From positions 1,116,001-1,180,000 of the forward strand of contig JAGPYM010000004.1 of assembly GCA_020736575.1 (NCBI GenBank): a stretch of DNA of 64,000 bases. The letters run 5' to 3'. Below are positions 45,201-56,296 of this stretch, piece by piece. This stretch comes from Thelonectria olida. Lineage: Eukaryota > Ascomycota > Sordariomycetes > Hypocreales > Nectriaceae. The notes under the pieces are model-generated. The model saw only the letters and a program-made list of their open reading frames with translations. It was not told the origin of the DNA and ran no database searches. Each line of letters opens with the position of its first letter. The first letter of the stretch is position 1. The translations under genes were made by a program, and so were the position numbers.

Positions 45201-46533
45201 ATCCGCCTCTCCTGACACTTCTGCAGATGCTGCCCTCTCGACCAACAAGGCACTCAACGGAAGATCCACCGAGATCCCGTCACCATCCCATCACCCAAAG
45301 AACTCACTAGCATTAGTTGCAGACTTGCACTTCACATTCCCCACCACCACGCACCGTCGCCACGGCTGGCCGCCCTTATCAGACGGCATTGCACACTACC
45401 GCCAGCCGTCGGCCTCCCGCCAGACCTTACCCCAGGCCCTTCTCCCAACTGGGACTCGACCGCCAGAAGCTCAGACGGGTGGACACACAGACAGGCCCAG
45501 TCCATCAGCAGCATCTCGTGGGCATGGAAAAGAGGAGATGAGAAGAAAGCTTCCTCCTCGCCCCCAAATCCTCGACAGATGACCTCATTGACCTATGTAC
45601 CTCGTACAAAATACAGGACACAAAGACACGTCAAACACGCGTCTTCCCTTACGCCTCCAAGGCCCCCCTTGGGCCGCCCAACCGCTTCGGCCAACGGCGT
45701 CTGCGAGTCTCCGTCCTCCGTCTCACCCGGGTCGCCGATCCAGGGGCAATGCCAGCACGCCGCAAGGGGGGGACATCTCAACACACATGTTCCGGAACAA
45801 GTGGGAAGGGTTGCTTCTGCCGGACAGCGTCTCCAGGGATCGCCCAACGTTCGAGCCGTTGCCACGACTAACAATCTGGCCCGAGCCCGTCCAATCGACG
45901 GCGGCCTGGGCTTCTTTGCTATGCCCAAACTTGGCATCGATGTAACTCGCCTATCTGCAAAGAAGTGCCATCCGGGATTTATTGATATACATAATACGGC
46001 GCTGTGATGGTTCGACTCTGAACCGATACAGCCTCCGGGGATAGGGGGGGGAACATCCATAGTGGCTCGTAAGATCTGACTTGCTTTTAGTTTTAATTAT
46101 GGGTAGGTGCCGATTGATGCAACAAGAAAGCTCAACTTCGTTTGAGTGGCTTTGAATAATATTGGATCCGCGACACAAACAACCAAGTAATACTCAGTCA
46201 TACATCTATTATTGTTACATTTTGATGCATGTGTCTCAGGCCCCCCGTGTCGCGGCGGACAAACAGGCTTACCAGTGCGACTGAGAATAACCCGAGGTGG
46301 TAGTATCCTAAACATTTACATATAGCGCTTCAACACTTGCTTCGAAAGAAACCTAACAAGGAAACCCTGTCCGTCGTTTACTATTATGACAGAAGTATGT
46401 ACTAAATGAACTTCGAGTTCAACTTTTCCAGAACCAAATTCATAACCCATGGGTATTACAGTAAACCATATGCTCCGTCCGTCCTTATATTCTTTCCTCC
46501 AATGCCCTCCCAAGCAGGTATCCTGGCAACAGT
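42281..46533. other. Long gene-poor region (about 4.2 kb)
   Basis: The first 200-600 bp probably contain the missing first exon and leader of the KH gene; the minus strand is CT/AC-rich with a TGG/GAC-type simple-sequence patch near 42590-42640. The rest holds only short frames without motifs or splice-consistent partners. No tRNA, transposon or repeat was recognised. It may hold non-coding transcripts or simply be large promoters. Confidence 0.4.
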
Positions 46534-48981
46534 TTATCGATACACCTCCCTTCTCGCATCGTCGGCGTAAACAATCTCCTGCGTGTTGCCTCTAGGTCGC
46601 TCAATGAACGCAATCTCTTCTCCTCGTACTGGCTGTTCGTAATAGCGCTCCACGGCAGGTCGAGCACTGTAGTCTCGACGCATCACCGTCTCTACTGGGC
46701 GTGACCCGTATTCCCGGATATACGGCTGCGATTCGCGACCGCCATCTGGGTGAACGCTCGTTGCGTATTGACGAACTGGTGCCTCCGGGCGAACGCTCTG
46801 AACCTGCCCGTAGTCGCGAGAGACCTCATACCGAAGAGGTTCTGCTGGCCTTACACTGGCGGCCCTTGAAATGTACTCCCTCGGTCCCCCCTCCACACGA
46901 CGTCTCTCCTGGGGTACCATCACTTCAACAAAGTCGCTGGCCGATGCCATTGGTCGTGGTGGGTACTCCCGTAGTCGATTATCTCTGTAGTCTTGTGAGA
47001 CGAAGTCGGGTTGCGTGACAACCCTCCTGGGCATATAAGATGGCGAAGATCTCCGATAGACCGCGCCCGCTTGCTCGTATGAATCAACCCCAGCATGTCT
47101 TGACACAGCCCGGGGAGCTGCTCGTTCATAGATAATTTCAGGCTCATCGGATCGAGTAGGAGGCGCAACAGAGTGTCGAACCGAAGATCGCGGAGGCTCT
47201 ATGTACTCACGTCCAAAAGCGTCTACAATGATTCTTGTCGGTGGCGGGCGTGGCGGCGCTATGAACGCCTCACCCTCTCGTCGAGTACTCGTCGAAGGGG
47301 TTTCGTAACTCCCCTGATAAGACCATGAAGGACGTGGATATCCTTCAGCTGGAATGACCTGAGAGTTTGTTGACCTCGGGTGAGTGTCATGATGAGAAGC
47401 GGGTTGGCCAACAAGATACGGAGCACCAGATACATATCGTTCCCCCGTATATTCTCTCCCGTAAACAGGGCCAGCCACAGCAGCGCTGGCCGCCCGCTGG
47501 GGATATACACCCGTCCTCTCGTAGCCTAGCGGGATCCGATCATCCGTGGGCAAGTGAGGTGGGTAAATCTCATGTGCAGCACTACTAGCCTGAGGTTCAT
47601 ATCGGGCATCTTCATAAGAGGGTTCATTTGCTTGTTGCTGCAAGTGTCTCTGGCGTTTGTTGGGGCGTATATACGAGGGAGCGTTCATGGGCGATGGGGA
47701 CTGGGGCTCCGGCTTCACGTATGCCACCTCGGCCTCTGGCGCTTGCCTGTCCGCCTTTCTCTTCTTTCTCCTCCCTTTCTTCTTCTCTGACTGCTTCCCA
47801 CCTTGCGGCGAGCTTTCTGGGCTCGTCCCTGCAGCAGGTTCGGTTCTGAGTGCGGCAACTTGTTGTGGAGTCCCGGTGGATGAGGACGATCCTTGGTCAA
47901 TGACTACCACTGGACGTCTGGCAGCTGTCAATGGAGAAGCTTGGGCAGATTGAAGGGTATATGATGGGCCATATGTCTGGATGAGGGGAGAAGGGGGATG
48001 TTTGTCAAGATAGGGGTCACTAGGTTGCTGGGCAGGGTTTGTTCTGTGAGTCCGTTCCTGTCGGTCCGGCTCCTTGTTGCCAGCCTCGCCAGATTGGCTC
48101 TTTGCAATGCTAGGATTCTGGCTTGATCCAGATGATATAACCCTCGCATCCAGATGGCTACTCAACCCAGCGGCCTGCCCACTCGGCGTTGGAACAGCCT
48201 CACCCGAGTGGGTAGGCTGAGGAGGCTGATTGCGTACACTGGATGTTTGTTGAGAGTCTGAGAAATCTGGCATTCGTACATCTTCGGACTCGTTTCGAAC
48301 ACGGGATATCAGTACCGACTCGGGAGTATCGTGCCGGGACGAGTAGAACGTATTATCATCGAAGGAATCGCTTGAGGTTTCGTGGTTAGTAGCACCCACA
48401 TTCTCACCAGCAGGAGAAGGAGCCGCAGATGCTTGAACGAGCGTCAGAGCTTTCGCCAGGATATTGTTAAGGTCGAAGTCAGCAGGAGGTTCCCCCTGAG
48501 CCACGTTCTTCGCAGCGACGCGGTGTTGCTCCACGTCCTCCCTCAAAGCACGCTCCAGCCTCTGCCTCTTCAAGTTGATCTCGGCTCTAATGAGACCTTC
48601 GGATTTTTCTAGAAGAATAGGGTTGATCTCGGTGTTTCCTGTGCTAAATTGCGTTGTGGCAGATGGCTTCCCAGAGACTGGTTGACCGTTGCCCAACGCG
48701 ACAGGTGGTTGTCGAGCATTGGCCGAAAAGGACTGAGAATTGTCGAGCTTGCGAGCCGTAGGATCGGATTTAGCGGGGGCATCTAGAGCATGTTTGGATG
48801 ATGGCGTCGACGCAATCAGATGGGGAGGAAGTTTGACAGTTGGATGGTTACCAGTGAGAACGGCCTCTTGAAACTTCACGATCCTTTCGTACTGCTGGAT
48901 TTCGAGACGCCGACTCTCCGGCAAACCCTGAGCCTTCTCGCCAGCGAGATGCCCCTGAACCACACGACCCTGCTGCACCAT
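46534..48981 (-). CDS. Large disordered Pro/Arg/Tyr-rich fungal protein of unknown function
   Basis: A single-exon gene of 815 residues from the ATG at 48981 (context GCCGCCATGG, stronger than the non-ATG extension upstream; a TTCCAG at 48986-48991 just before may be a leader intron acceptor). A short N-terminal helix (ESRRLEIQQYERIVKFQEAV) and a second helix at about residues 145-175 (LIRAEINLKRQRLERALRED) look ordered. The rest is low complexity, with a basic KKKGRRKKRKADRQ patch that could be a nuclear signal and a C-terminal half full of Arg, Tyr and Pro. I do not recognise it; an RNA- or chromatin-associated scaffold is possible but unproven. Confidence 0.75.
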   Translation of the reverse strand: MVQQGRVVQGHLAGEKAQGLPESRRLEIQQYERIVKFQEAVLTGNHPTVKLPPHLIASTPSSKHALDAPAKSDPTARKLDNSQSFSANARQPPVALGNGQPVSGKPSATTQFSTGNTEINPILLEKSEGLIRAEINLKRQRLERALREDVEQHRVAAKNVAQGEPPADFDLNNILAKALTLVQASAAPSPAGENVGATNHETSSDSFDDNTFYSSRHDTPESVLISRVRNESEDVRMPDFSDSQQTSSVRNQPPQPTHSGEAVPTPSGQAAGLSSHLDARVISSGSSQNPSIAKSQSGEAGNKEPDRQERTHRTNPAQQPSDPYLDKHPPSPLIQTYGPSYTLQSAQASPLTAARRPVVVIDQGSSSSTGTPQQVAALRTEPAAGTSPESSPQGGKQSEKKKGRRKKRKADRQAPEAEVAYVKPEPQSPSPMNAPSYIRPNKRQRHLQQQANEPSYEDARYEPQASSAAHEIYPPHLPTDDRIPLGYERTGVYPQRAASAAVAGPVYGREYTGERYVSGAPYLVGQPASHHDTHPRSTNSQVIPAEGYPRPSWSYQGSYETPSTSTRREGEAFIAPPRPPPTRIIVDAFGREYIEPPRSSVRHSVAPPTRSDEPEIIYERAAPRAVSRHAGVDSYEQAGAVYRRSSPSYMPRRVVTQPDFVSQDYRDNRLREYPPRPMASASDFVEVMVPQERRRVEGGPREYISRAASVRPAEPLRYEVSRDYGQVQSVRPEAPVRQYATSVHPDGGRESQPYIREYGSRPVETVMRRDYSARPAVERYYEQPVRGEEIAFIERPRGNTQEIVYADDARREVYR

Positions 48982-50273
48982 GGCGGCTGGAAGTAGCAAA
49001 CACTTGTCGCGTCACCCAGTGTGTCGCAAAGCAAGCCCACGGGTTTCCTCGCGAGCAAGCGATACAGTACGCGACAAGTAGTAATACTTAGGATGTCGAA
49101 ATAAAGACAGGCTTCACTGCAAAATGCAGAAGCAAGGGTCTGGAGCGTTCAGACTGCGTCTGTGCTGGATGAAAATGCTGGTGTTCTTCGCAGGTTGCAG
49201 GGGAATTGATCCAAGCTCAAGAAGGCTTTGGGTTATAATTAGGCGGTGTGCGCGGCAGAATTCAATAAACTCCAAGCGAACAGTTTGCGCACCCTGAGGG
49301 TCAGCAAACCTACGTCCAATTAGACGTTAGCAGAATACAAACTCTAAGCTTAGTCATCCCGTCGTCCTCAAGCAAAGCAGCAAAAGCTAGGAGAAGAGGC
49401 ACACTATGTAAAAGTTACTAGCTGTTTACCTCGGTAGTTTCGGTGTGCAAGTCGGTGTAGGCCTTGGCGAACACCTCAGTTTGGACCTTGACTCCAAGAT
49501 TCACTGCATTCATATGACCTGGGCGGTACCTTAACTTCAAGTGAGGACCCAACTTACACTCACAACCTTGAGCCATCCGCTGAGGTCAATCTGATATGCC
49601 ACTATGGGTATGTAAGTACAGGGTACATTTCTATGCGGGCTGTTCAGACAGATGCAAAACCTGTCTGATTGAACAAGAGAATGCTAGCGATCCTCGTTTG
49701 CACTGTTACTGTACCCACTTCCGGTTTACGGAGGGAAGTAAAGCCCAGAAGAAAGGGTAATAGTATATCGCCGTTGCTAGTTAATTATACAAACCCGAGG
49801 GATTTCTTGCTGAACCCAATATAACATTTGTCGATACCGCAATCATCCAGCTCTGAGAACGGATTCGCGCGATGCCGCCATCGGAGGTTGGCGTGGCAGG
49901 TGGTACTTGAGGCCATTATTCAGCGCCCCTACGCCGAAAGAGTCATTTGGCAACCGCCCTTTTCACGTTGCAAACATTCCCCTTGTAAGCTCTAGTTACC
50001 GATCTAGGTATATCCAAGTGGCAAATACCTTTCACCGTTTCTGTGGATCTTCTATCACACCTAGATTCTATCCCATCATCTCAGGAACCAACCTTTTACA
50101 GGTCCAATTCGATGCACCCTCTAGTACCACGTGCACCCGTCCTTCTCTCTTCCGTCAACCACATCTTCAAATATTCCCTCCCTCCGCTATCAGCCCGCGT
50201 CTCAGTCTCGAGACCGCTTCGTCACACATTCAACCCCGCCATTCGCATCAACAACTTTCGAACAAAAACAACC
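48982..50273. other. Intergenic region with possible hidden short gene
   Basis: This contains the promoter of the 815-residue protein (minus) and of SDT1 (plus). A pair of short exons with strong coding character on the minus strand at 49576-49430 is listed separately. Otherwise the sequence shows no gene; the SDT1 frame extends left to an ATG at 50112. Confidence 0.4.
49430..49576 (-). CDS. Possible 5' exons of an unrecognised small gene
   Basis: The ATG at 49576 begins a 13-nt exon (49576-49564), then a GTGAGT...GCAG intron of 60 nt (49563-49504) and a 74-nt exon (49503-49430) ending at a GTAAAC donor. The 29 codons read MAQGLNLGVKVQTEVFAKAY, then a Thr/Asp/His/Glu-rich stretch. Third positions favour C and G, as in the other genes here. 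Read unspliced, the ATG also starts a 53-codon frame ending at a TAG before 49418. The downstream exon is not certain; one option uses an acceptor near 49372 and adds 18 codons. I do not know the family. Confidence 0.28.
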
Positions 50274-51144
50274 ATGGGAAGCACCAATGGGTTGGCCGCT
50301 ACCAAGCCGGTCTTCTTCTTGTGAGTCTTTTCCTCCCCAGGCCGTGCCTGCAGTGACTAACATAGACACAGTGACATCGACAACTGCCTATATCCCAGAA
50401 GTAGGTTTGAGCCGCCCTCGTTTACACATTGATGAGCGTCATGTACTGACGCCCAACTCAGGCGCCAAAGTCCATGATATCATGGCCAAGCTCATTGATG
50501 AGTATTTCGCCAAGTATCTAGACCTCCCCTTTGAGGAAGCCGTCAAGCTTCACCAGGAGTACTACACCAACTATGGCCTGGCTATTGAGGGCCTTGTCCG
50601 CCACCATGAAATCGACCCCCTTGACTACAACGCCAAGGTGGACGATGCCCTTCCCCTAGAAGACATCATCAAGCCCAACCCCGAGCTTAAGGCGCTCTTG
50701 GAGGACATTGACAGGACCAAGGTCACTCTTTGGCTTTTTACCAATGCCTATAAGACCCATGGCAAGAGAGTCGTCAAGCTGTTGGGCATCGAGGATTTCT
50801 TTGAGGGTCTCACTTTTTGCGACTACGCCGAACAGCCCTTGATTTGCAAGCCTGACCCCAGGATGTACACCAAGGCCATGAAGGAGGCTGGCGTGGAACG
50901 GGTGGAGGACTGTTTCTTTGTCGGTGAGTCGACTTTGTTGACCCAATCTTATAGGCGTTTCTAACCTTTTCCAGATGACTCGTTCCTGAACTGCGAGAAA
51001 GCCAAAGAGTTTGGTTGGACGGCCACCCACTTGGTGGAGGAGGGGCTCAAAATTCCCCCTACCCCCGCGTCGCAGTTCCAGATCCAGCATTTGCGAGAAC
51101 TCCGGGACGTCTACCCTCAGTTCTTCAAATCCAGGTCCACATGA
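50274..51144 (+). CDS. SDT1: Pyrimidine 5'-nucleotidase, HAD superfamily (Sdt1-like)
   Basis: Four exons, 50274-50320, 50372-50400, 50462-50923 and 50975-51144, give 235 residues. All HAD motifs are present: motif I FFFDIDNCLYP with nucleophile Asp and the Asp two residues later, motif II Thr in LFTNAYKTHGKR, motif III Lys in ICKPDPRMY, and motif IV FVDDS. Yeast Sdt1/Phm8 dephosphorylate UMP, CMP and related monophosphates, and Sdt1 also detoxifies 6-azauracil nucleotides. Motif I is split by two introns. The ATG at 50274 has an ideal ACCATGG context. An in-frame ATG at 50112 in poor context would add 54 residues rich in Arg, Ser and aromatics and free of acids, resembling a mitochondrial presequence. 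The gene is convergent with MED21. Confidence 0.92.
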
Positions 51145-51437
51145 ACACTTTATTTCTAGCATTGAGCGCTCGAGATAACGAGGAGAGCAAGACTTGAAAA
51201 TCCGTCACAAGATGGGTCGGCGGACCTGCGATATGGTAGCACATGGACAGCAATAGAGTGATAGAGTAGTGGCGATTTAGGCACACACAAGGTGATAGAT
51301 ATCATTGAGATAAATGGATAGAGAAGAAAAACCAGGGACAGTCGTATGGTGACCGTCCACTCCCAAACTCCGCGCATGTTCTAAAACCATAAACTCCAGG
51401 GTATATTTATTCCTTTTCCAGTAAAGTGATGGATCGT

Positions 51438-51961
51438 TTACGGCCTTTGAACGCTCCGGATCACTGTATCGAGCTCTGCCAGGATTTGATCCTTCTCCTT
51501 GATCGCCTCTTGTCGCTGTGCTTCGGCAATTTTCAAATCGTCCTCCAGTTCTTTAATGTATCTTTCTTGGTCCATTTCGCTATTATCGAGGCCAGGAAGC
51601 GAGGAAATTAAGACCTCGATTTGTTGTTCCTTGAGGATGAGATCTCGAGACAGGTCGACCATGCCTGAGCGGAATTCGTCGGCGGGAAGAGGGTCAACTT
51701 CGCAAAAATTAGTCTCAGCGCATGATACGAGCGCTCTAACAAAGGCAGTGGTGTTACCTTCTTTCTGGTCCATCTTGATATCCCGAATCTTGTCGTTCGG
51801 ACCCAACACTTCGAGATCGTGCCGCCGATGAATGTAGTGCAAGCACGCAACAAATTGTTGCGCTAGCTGTATCAAGACATTAGCCCACAAACACGGTCAT
51901 TAATCCAAATGGCCCGTACCTGGTCGACAGCATCCTGCAGTTGCGTCAATCGGTCTCCCAT
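51438..51961 (-). CDS. MED21: Mediator complex subunit 21 (Srb7)
   Basis: Three exons, 51961-51920, 51866-51758 and 51697-51438, give 136 residues, the usual Med21 length. The family N-terminus is intact (MGDRLTQLQDAVDQLAQQF, then YIHRRHDLEVLGPNDKIRD), followed by DPLPADEF, LSRDLILKEQQIEVLISSLPGL and a long coiled coil. Med21 pairs with Med7 in the Mediator middle module, which links activators to RNA polymerase II. Intron 2 (60 nt) would keep frame if retained, but removing it gives the conserved Glu-Val-Asp-Pro-Leu-Pro join and its GACTAAT branch site is evident. It is divergent from SEC62, 297 bp between starts. Confidence 0.95.
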
Positions 51962-52258
51962 GATTGTTAAGTTGTCGCAAACAAAGCAGCGAATCGAGAT
52001 GCTGCTAATGAGACCCATCGAAACGCTGGGAAGGTGGGAGGCGCATGCGTGCCAAATGTCACGTGGAGATACGGAGTAAGGCGGAAGGACACTCTGGCCC
52101 CGGCGCCAGTGTTACAAAGCTTAAGAGGTAGCTTCGCGTAAAGACCACCGCAAACTAAGTACACTTCTTTGTCCTCCTTCTTAGTTCTTTGTACGTTTGT
52201 GTTCCTTCCCTTTTTAATTATTTCTTGACACTCGTTCTGCACATCTACGAATACCACC

Positions 52259-53522
52259 ATGGCCAGCCCTCCCCAACAACCAGGCCAGATGCCTGGCCCG
52301 GGTCAAATCCCAATGCCCGTTCCCGGCCAGCGCCCGACGCCCGAACAGATCCAAGCGATGCAGCGACAACTAGCTGCCGACGCGCAAAAGGCTGGCATGA
52401 GCGTTCCTCAATTTATCGAGCATATCAAGAAGCAGGCCCAGGCTCAACAGGCGAGAATGCGCCAAATGCAGGCTCAACAGCAACAAGGCGGCGAACCTGG
52501 ACATCACCACCCTCATCCTCACCCACCTCAAGGTGGCCAAGGTGGCGGGCAGCCCGTGGCTCCTGGGCCCCCGGAACCCAAAAACCTCGCTGTCGCTTCG
52601 TTCCTCAGGAGTCAGGATCTCAAGCCCCGAACCGTCATCCTGAACGGCGAGCGCAAAGAGATGTTCAGAGGTTGGTATTGCACAAACTGCGACAAAGGTT
52701 TGCCACTAACAAAGTTGTAGTCAAGCGAGCTCTCCGCGCCCTGCAGTCTCCCGCGTACGAAAAGGCGCGCAAGAAGAACCCTCTCCTCCCCGAAATCACA
52801 GACCGAGCTTCCCTAGAGAACACTTTCAAGTTGCTCCCACTTGCCATGCTCGCTCTCCGAGTGGTTCAAGTCCAACCCCAAGCCGGCCCCGACGGGAAAA
52901 AACCCAAGCGTGTTAAGGGACAGTGGACCGTCAGAATTGAACAGCACCAGGAGGCTCAGGATGACATGTACTACGTTTGGTTTTATGAGGGCAGCCAGAT
53001 CATGCGCAAAGTGTATGCTGGTCTTGCTCTTGTCGCCATCTTCGCTATTGTTCTCTACCCACTATGGCCTCTTGTTCTCCGACAGGGTGTCTACTACCTA
53101 AGTTGGGGATTGCTCGGTCTTTTGGGTTTGTTTTTCTTGATGGCAATTTTCCGCGTTATTCTCTTCATCATCACCTATTTCGCTGTGTCTCCCGGTCTAT
53201 GGCTTTTCCCCAACCTGTGGGAGGATGTTTCATTCATGGACAGTTTCAGACCCGTCTGGGCTTGGCATGAGGTCAGTCAATCTTTAATTTTGAGGAGAAA
53301 AATTTTCTAACAAAGGCACAGACTGAGAAGCCCAAGAAGAAGAAGAAGAAGTCTGCTGACGCTGGTGGTGCTGCCATCGCCAACTCTGCTGTCTCGGCTG
53401 CTACTGGCCAGGTTCCCGCCACTGCCACTACAACTGGGACCGATACCCAAGTACACACTGGTGGGGTGCAGCAACGGCAGTACGTCGCTCCTAGGGTAGA
53501 GGAGCTGGCGGATGACGAGTAA
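52259..53522 (+). CDS. SEC62: ER protein translocation subunit Sec62
   Basis: Three exons, 52259-52670, 52721-53271 and 53322-53522, give 387 residues. The N-terminal 110 residues are Gln/Pro/Gly/His-rich and disordered. The Sec62 domain begins near NLAVASFLRSQDLKPR and includes VKRALRALQSPAYEKA and the MYYVWFYEGSQ segment. Two membrane spans follow (about residues 235-257 and 262-287). The last exon encodes a Lys-rich patch (PKKKKKK) and an acidic end (VEELADDE). Sec62, with Sec63, drives post-translational import through the Sec61 channel. All phases close and the gene looks intact. Confidence 0.95.
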
Positions 53523-53972
53523 ACGTTGATAAAAATGGTGCAGATGGGTGGCGTTTGAGGATTTTGTTTTGTATTGTACCAACAGCATGCACATTTTTCT
53601 CGTTGGTTGTCACATGGGTTGTCAAATCGGATTCATAGTATGGCTATGTTGACCCTCGTTCTATGGCCTACATGGGCTCTCTATGGTTTTGGGAAGCAAT
53701 GTTTATTTAATTTCCTAAATAATCTCACAAGCATGGCCCAAGACTCTCTGATATCATGTCACGTCGTCTCTTGCGAGATGTAGAAAAAGCAACCTTCAGC
53801 TCCTCGCCAAACCTGAACCCTTCGCCAGAACAACAGCAAAACCCGAGTTGCCTCGCTCTTCTCTCTCCTCGTAACGTTTTTTTTTTCTCTTTCTTTTTAA
53901 ATTGTAAAACACATAAGTATCGAAACAGGTGGGATGTTGAGGGCTCCTCAGGGGTGCCCGAGTGCGCACCCC
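53523..53972. other. Convergent 3' intergenic region (SEC62 / GNAT)
   Basis: 450 bp contain two 3' UTRs. A T-rich run lies at about 53877-53900. No gene is seen. Confidence 0.45.
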
Positions 53973-54602
53973 TCATTGCTGGAGATTCTTGTAGAAGAAG
54001 GTCCCGTCTCTCAGCTCTCCCGTCGGACTGATACCGTACCTGGGGATCTGGCCTAGCTCGACGTATCCGAATTTCTTGAATACATCCTCTGCTAAGCTTC
54101 CGGTTTCTGTGTCGAGGAGCTGATATCACGTCAACAATTGGATCAAGATACAAGTACATGTAGGATATTGAAGAGGGTTGACACTTACTAGCATTGTCCT
54201 CCCGAGCTTGGTCGCCTCGGCTTCTAGGCGGTTCATGAGAGTCTTGGCACCGCCTCGGCCTCGAAAACTCTTGTGGATGAGGAGCTTCTCAACTTGGCCG
54301 CGGAAGGGCCCCGTCTCGGAGCTGGGGAGGGCCATCATGACGACGCCCATGACCTCTTGGCCCTTGACGCGCGAGCCGGGCTCGGACTCGTTGAGGAGGA
54401 TGAGGATCAAGCGCTTGGCATCATTGGCCTCGGCGATGCGCTCCTTCCACCAGGCGAGGAGCTTCTCGTGGGACAGAGGCGGGAGAAAGGTGGCAATGGT
54501 GCGGTCGTGGGTGATGCAGGAGGCATGGATGGCGGCGAGGTAGGGAACCAAGTGGCCGTGTTGGGCTATGGAGAAGATGGCTACTGTGCCTGATTCTGAC
54601 AT
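53973..54602 (-). CDS. GNAT-family N-acetyltransferase
   Basis: Two exons, 54602-54189 and 54119-53973, give 186 residues. The acetyl-CoA binding region is visible as LLIHKSFRGRGGAKTLMNRLEAEA (the Arg-x-x-Gly-x-Gly/Ala loop followed by its helix). It is preceded by the VMGVVMMALPSS beta strands and followed by LLDTETGSLAEDVFKKFGYVELGQIP, the typical final GNAT segment. It is probably a soluble small-molecule acetyltransferase; the substrate cannot be read from sequence. The intron is 69 nt. The ATG at 54602 is chosen over upstream non-ATG extension. Confidence 0.9.
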
Positions 54603-55929
54603 TTTAATGATCTTGATTGAGATTGATTGGTGTTTCCAGATAGGGCAAGACAAGTTGAATGCGACGGCGGTCTGATAAAGCCTCGACTAGGTATTTTCAC
54701 ATTCACGGAGGAGGGCAAGATTGTCTTACGGAGAACAATTAGTTTACAGGGACATGGAGGAGGAGCAGGGCGCTCACCTTGAGTGGAATGGGGGGAGAAG
54801 AAAAATCAGAGTTGATCAGGATAAAGTGAAAATGGGCGAATCAATTGAGACACGGACGGACGACGGGTTTTGGGAGGCAGAGGCTACGAAGCGGGGAATG
54901 GTGTAAGATTCGAGCTGGCAAAAAGCAAAAGTTGATGGTGGTGAGTCAATGCCCGGCAACAAATGACAAAGACTGACTGCCTGTGAGCCGTGATTCATTC
55001 GAGTGAGTGAGTGAGTGAGTATGATATGAGCATATCAAAATTTTGACGTCTCGCAAGTTTGCTGATAAAAATGGCCTCTCTCGTCCCGCGGGTGTCAAGC
55101 CAAGGTCCCCAACCCATGGAACTAATGCCAGGCGCTCCACTCAGCCGGTTTTCCCGACCACCACCCCGACAAAGAACCACTCAACACATCCATTCCCCTT
55201 TATTCTCCCGGAAAAAAAAAATGCGTACCTGTACCTGTACCTGGCATCGTGCATGGGTCAAGGGAGGGAGGGTACGGGCACATACGGACGAGTTTCTAGT
55301 GTCCGAGGTCCTGGCTCCTGGCTTTCTCCTTTCTCGTCGGCAGCGGGCAAGCGGATGACGGCTTCACGAAGGAATTACGGCGGGTTGTTCACACTTGGTC
55401 GTCTGCATTCCTCGGGGATTTTTTTGTCTGTTTGATGACCGTCCATGGCAATCGTGCCATTGTCACCCTCATCCACTTACTGTCTCTCGATTCTGTAAAT
55501 CAACACCTCCCTAGGCGAGCCAAACTCACAACATCCGTGTCCACAGAGCGCTTTGTACGGCTATTCAAATACATACACCAATGAATGGGCTGGGCATTGG
55601 CAAAGAGATGAAATGCATTCTTATTTTTTGGAACGTAGTTTTGGGGTTCATTACTCTGGCTTTAAAATAAAGTTTACTTAGTCATCGTGAAGGACCAGTA
55701 TTACAAGCGTAGGATAAGTTACCTATTCCATTCATTGCTTGGCCATCATGTGTACCCAATACTATGAGCATCTGTGAAAATGTAAAAGAAGGCTCATACG
55801 GTGAGCGGGACAGTCACATAACCATACTAATAACGTACCTACCCAGGTAATGTGAGCTCTCTCGCTAATAAGAGCTTATTTGGATGCCTCTCTGGCAGAC
55901 AGTGCGAGCCTTCAGATTGAGTGAGTTGC

Positions 55930-56290
55930 TAGCTTGTTAGGGATGAAACAATTAAAAAGACAACTCTATTATAATTTATTACGTTCAAAGCCGGTCTATT
56001 ACATTGCTAGAACTCTAGGTTGGGGTTAGTTTAAAGTAAAGTGATAAGCTAAGAGTCTAGTATCTTTTATTTATATCTTTTATTTGTGTTACTTACTTAG
56101 GTACGTAGTATTACCTTACTCTTAATCTTACTCCTACTAGTAGCTCTTTCCTATTTACCTTTTATTATATATATATATACATAAAAGGTATTTAACTAGT
56201 GTCTCTTTCTTATAATAACACACCCTCGAGTTTATAAAACTATGTCTTCTATATTAACAATATATATTATAAAATATAATAGGAAAGGAA
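55930..56290. repeat. AT-rich tract, RIP-like decayed repeat
   Basis: This stretch is dominated by TA-rich words (TATATATA, TTTATT, TAATAA), far more AT-rich than the flanks. That pattern is typical of old repeats mutated by repeat-induced point mutation in Pezizomycotina, where CpA becomes TpA. No reading frame survives. Confidence 0.55.
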
Positions 56291-56296
56291 AAACAA

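Noticed and set aside
43937..45582. Several plus-strand frames of 70-93 codons in the gene-poor region
   Set aside because: They overlap in different frames, lack splice-compatible partners and have no recognisable motif.
46005..46030. GGTTCGACTCT resembling a tRNA B box
   Set aside because: No A box, anticodon stem or acceptor-stem pairing could be found upstream at the proper spacing.
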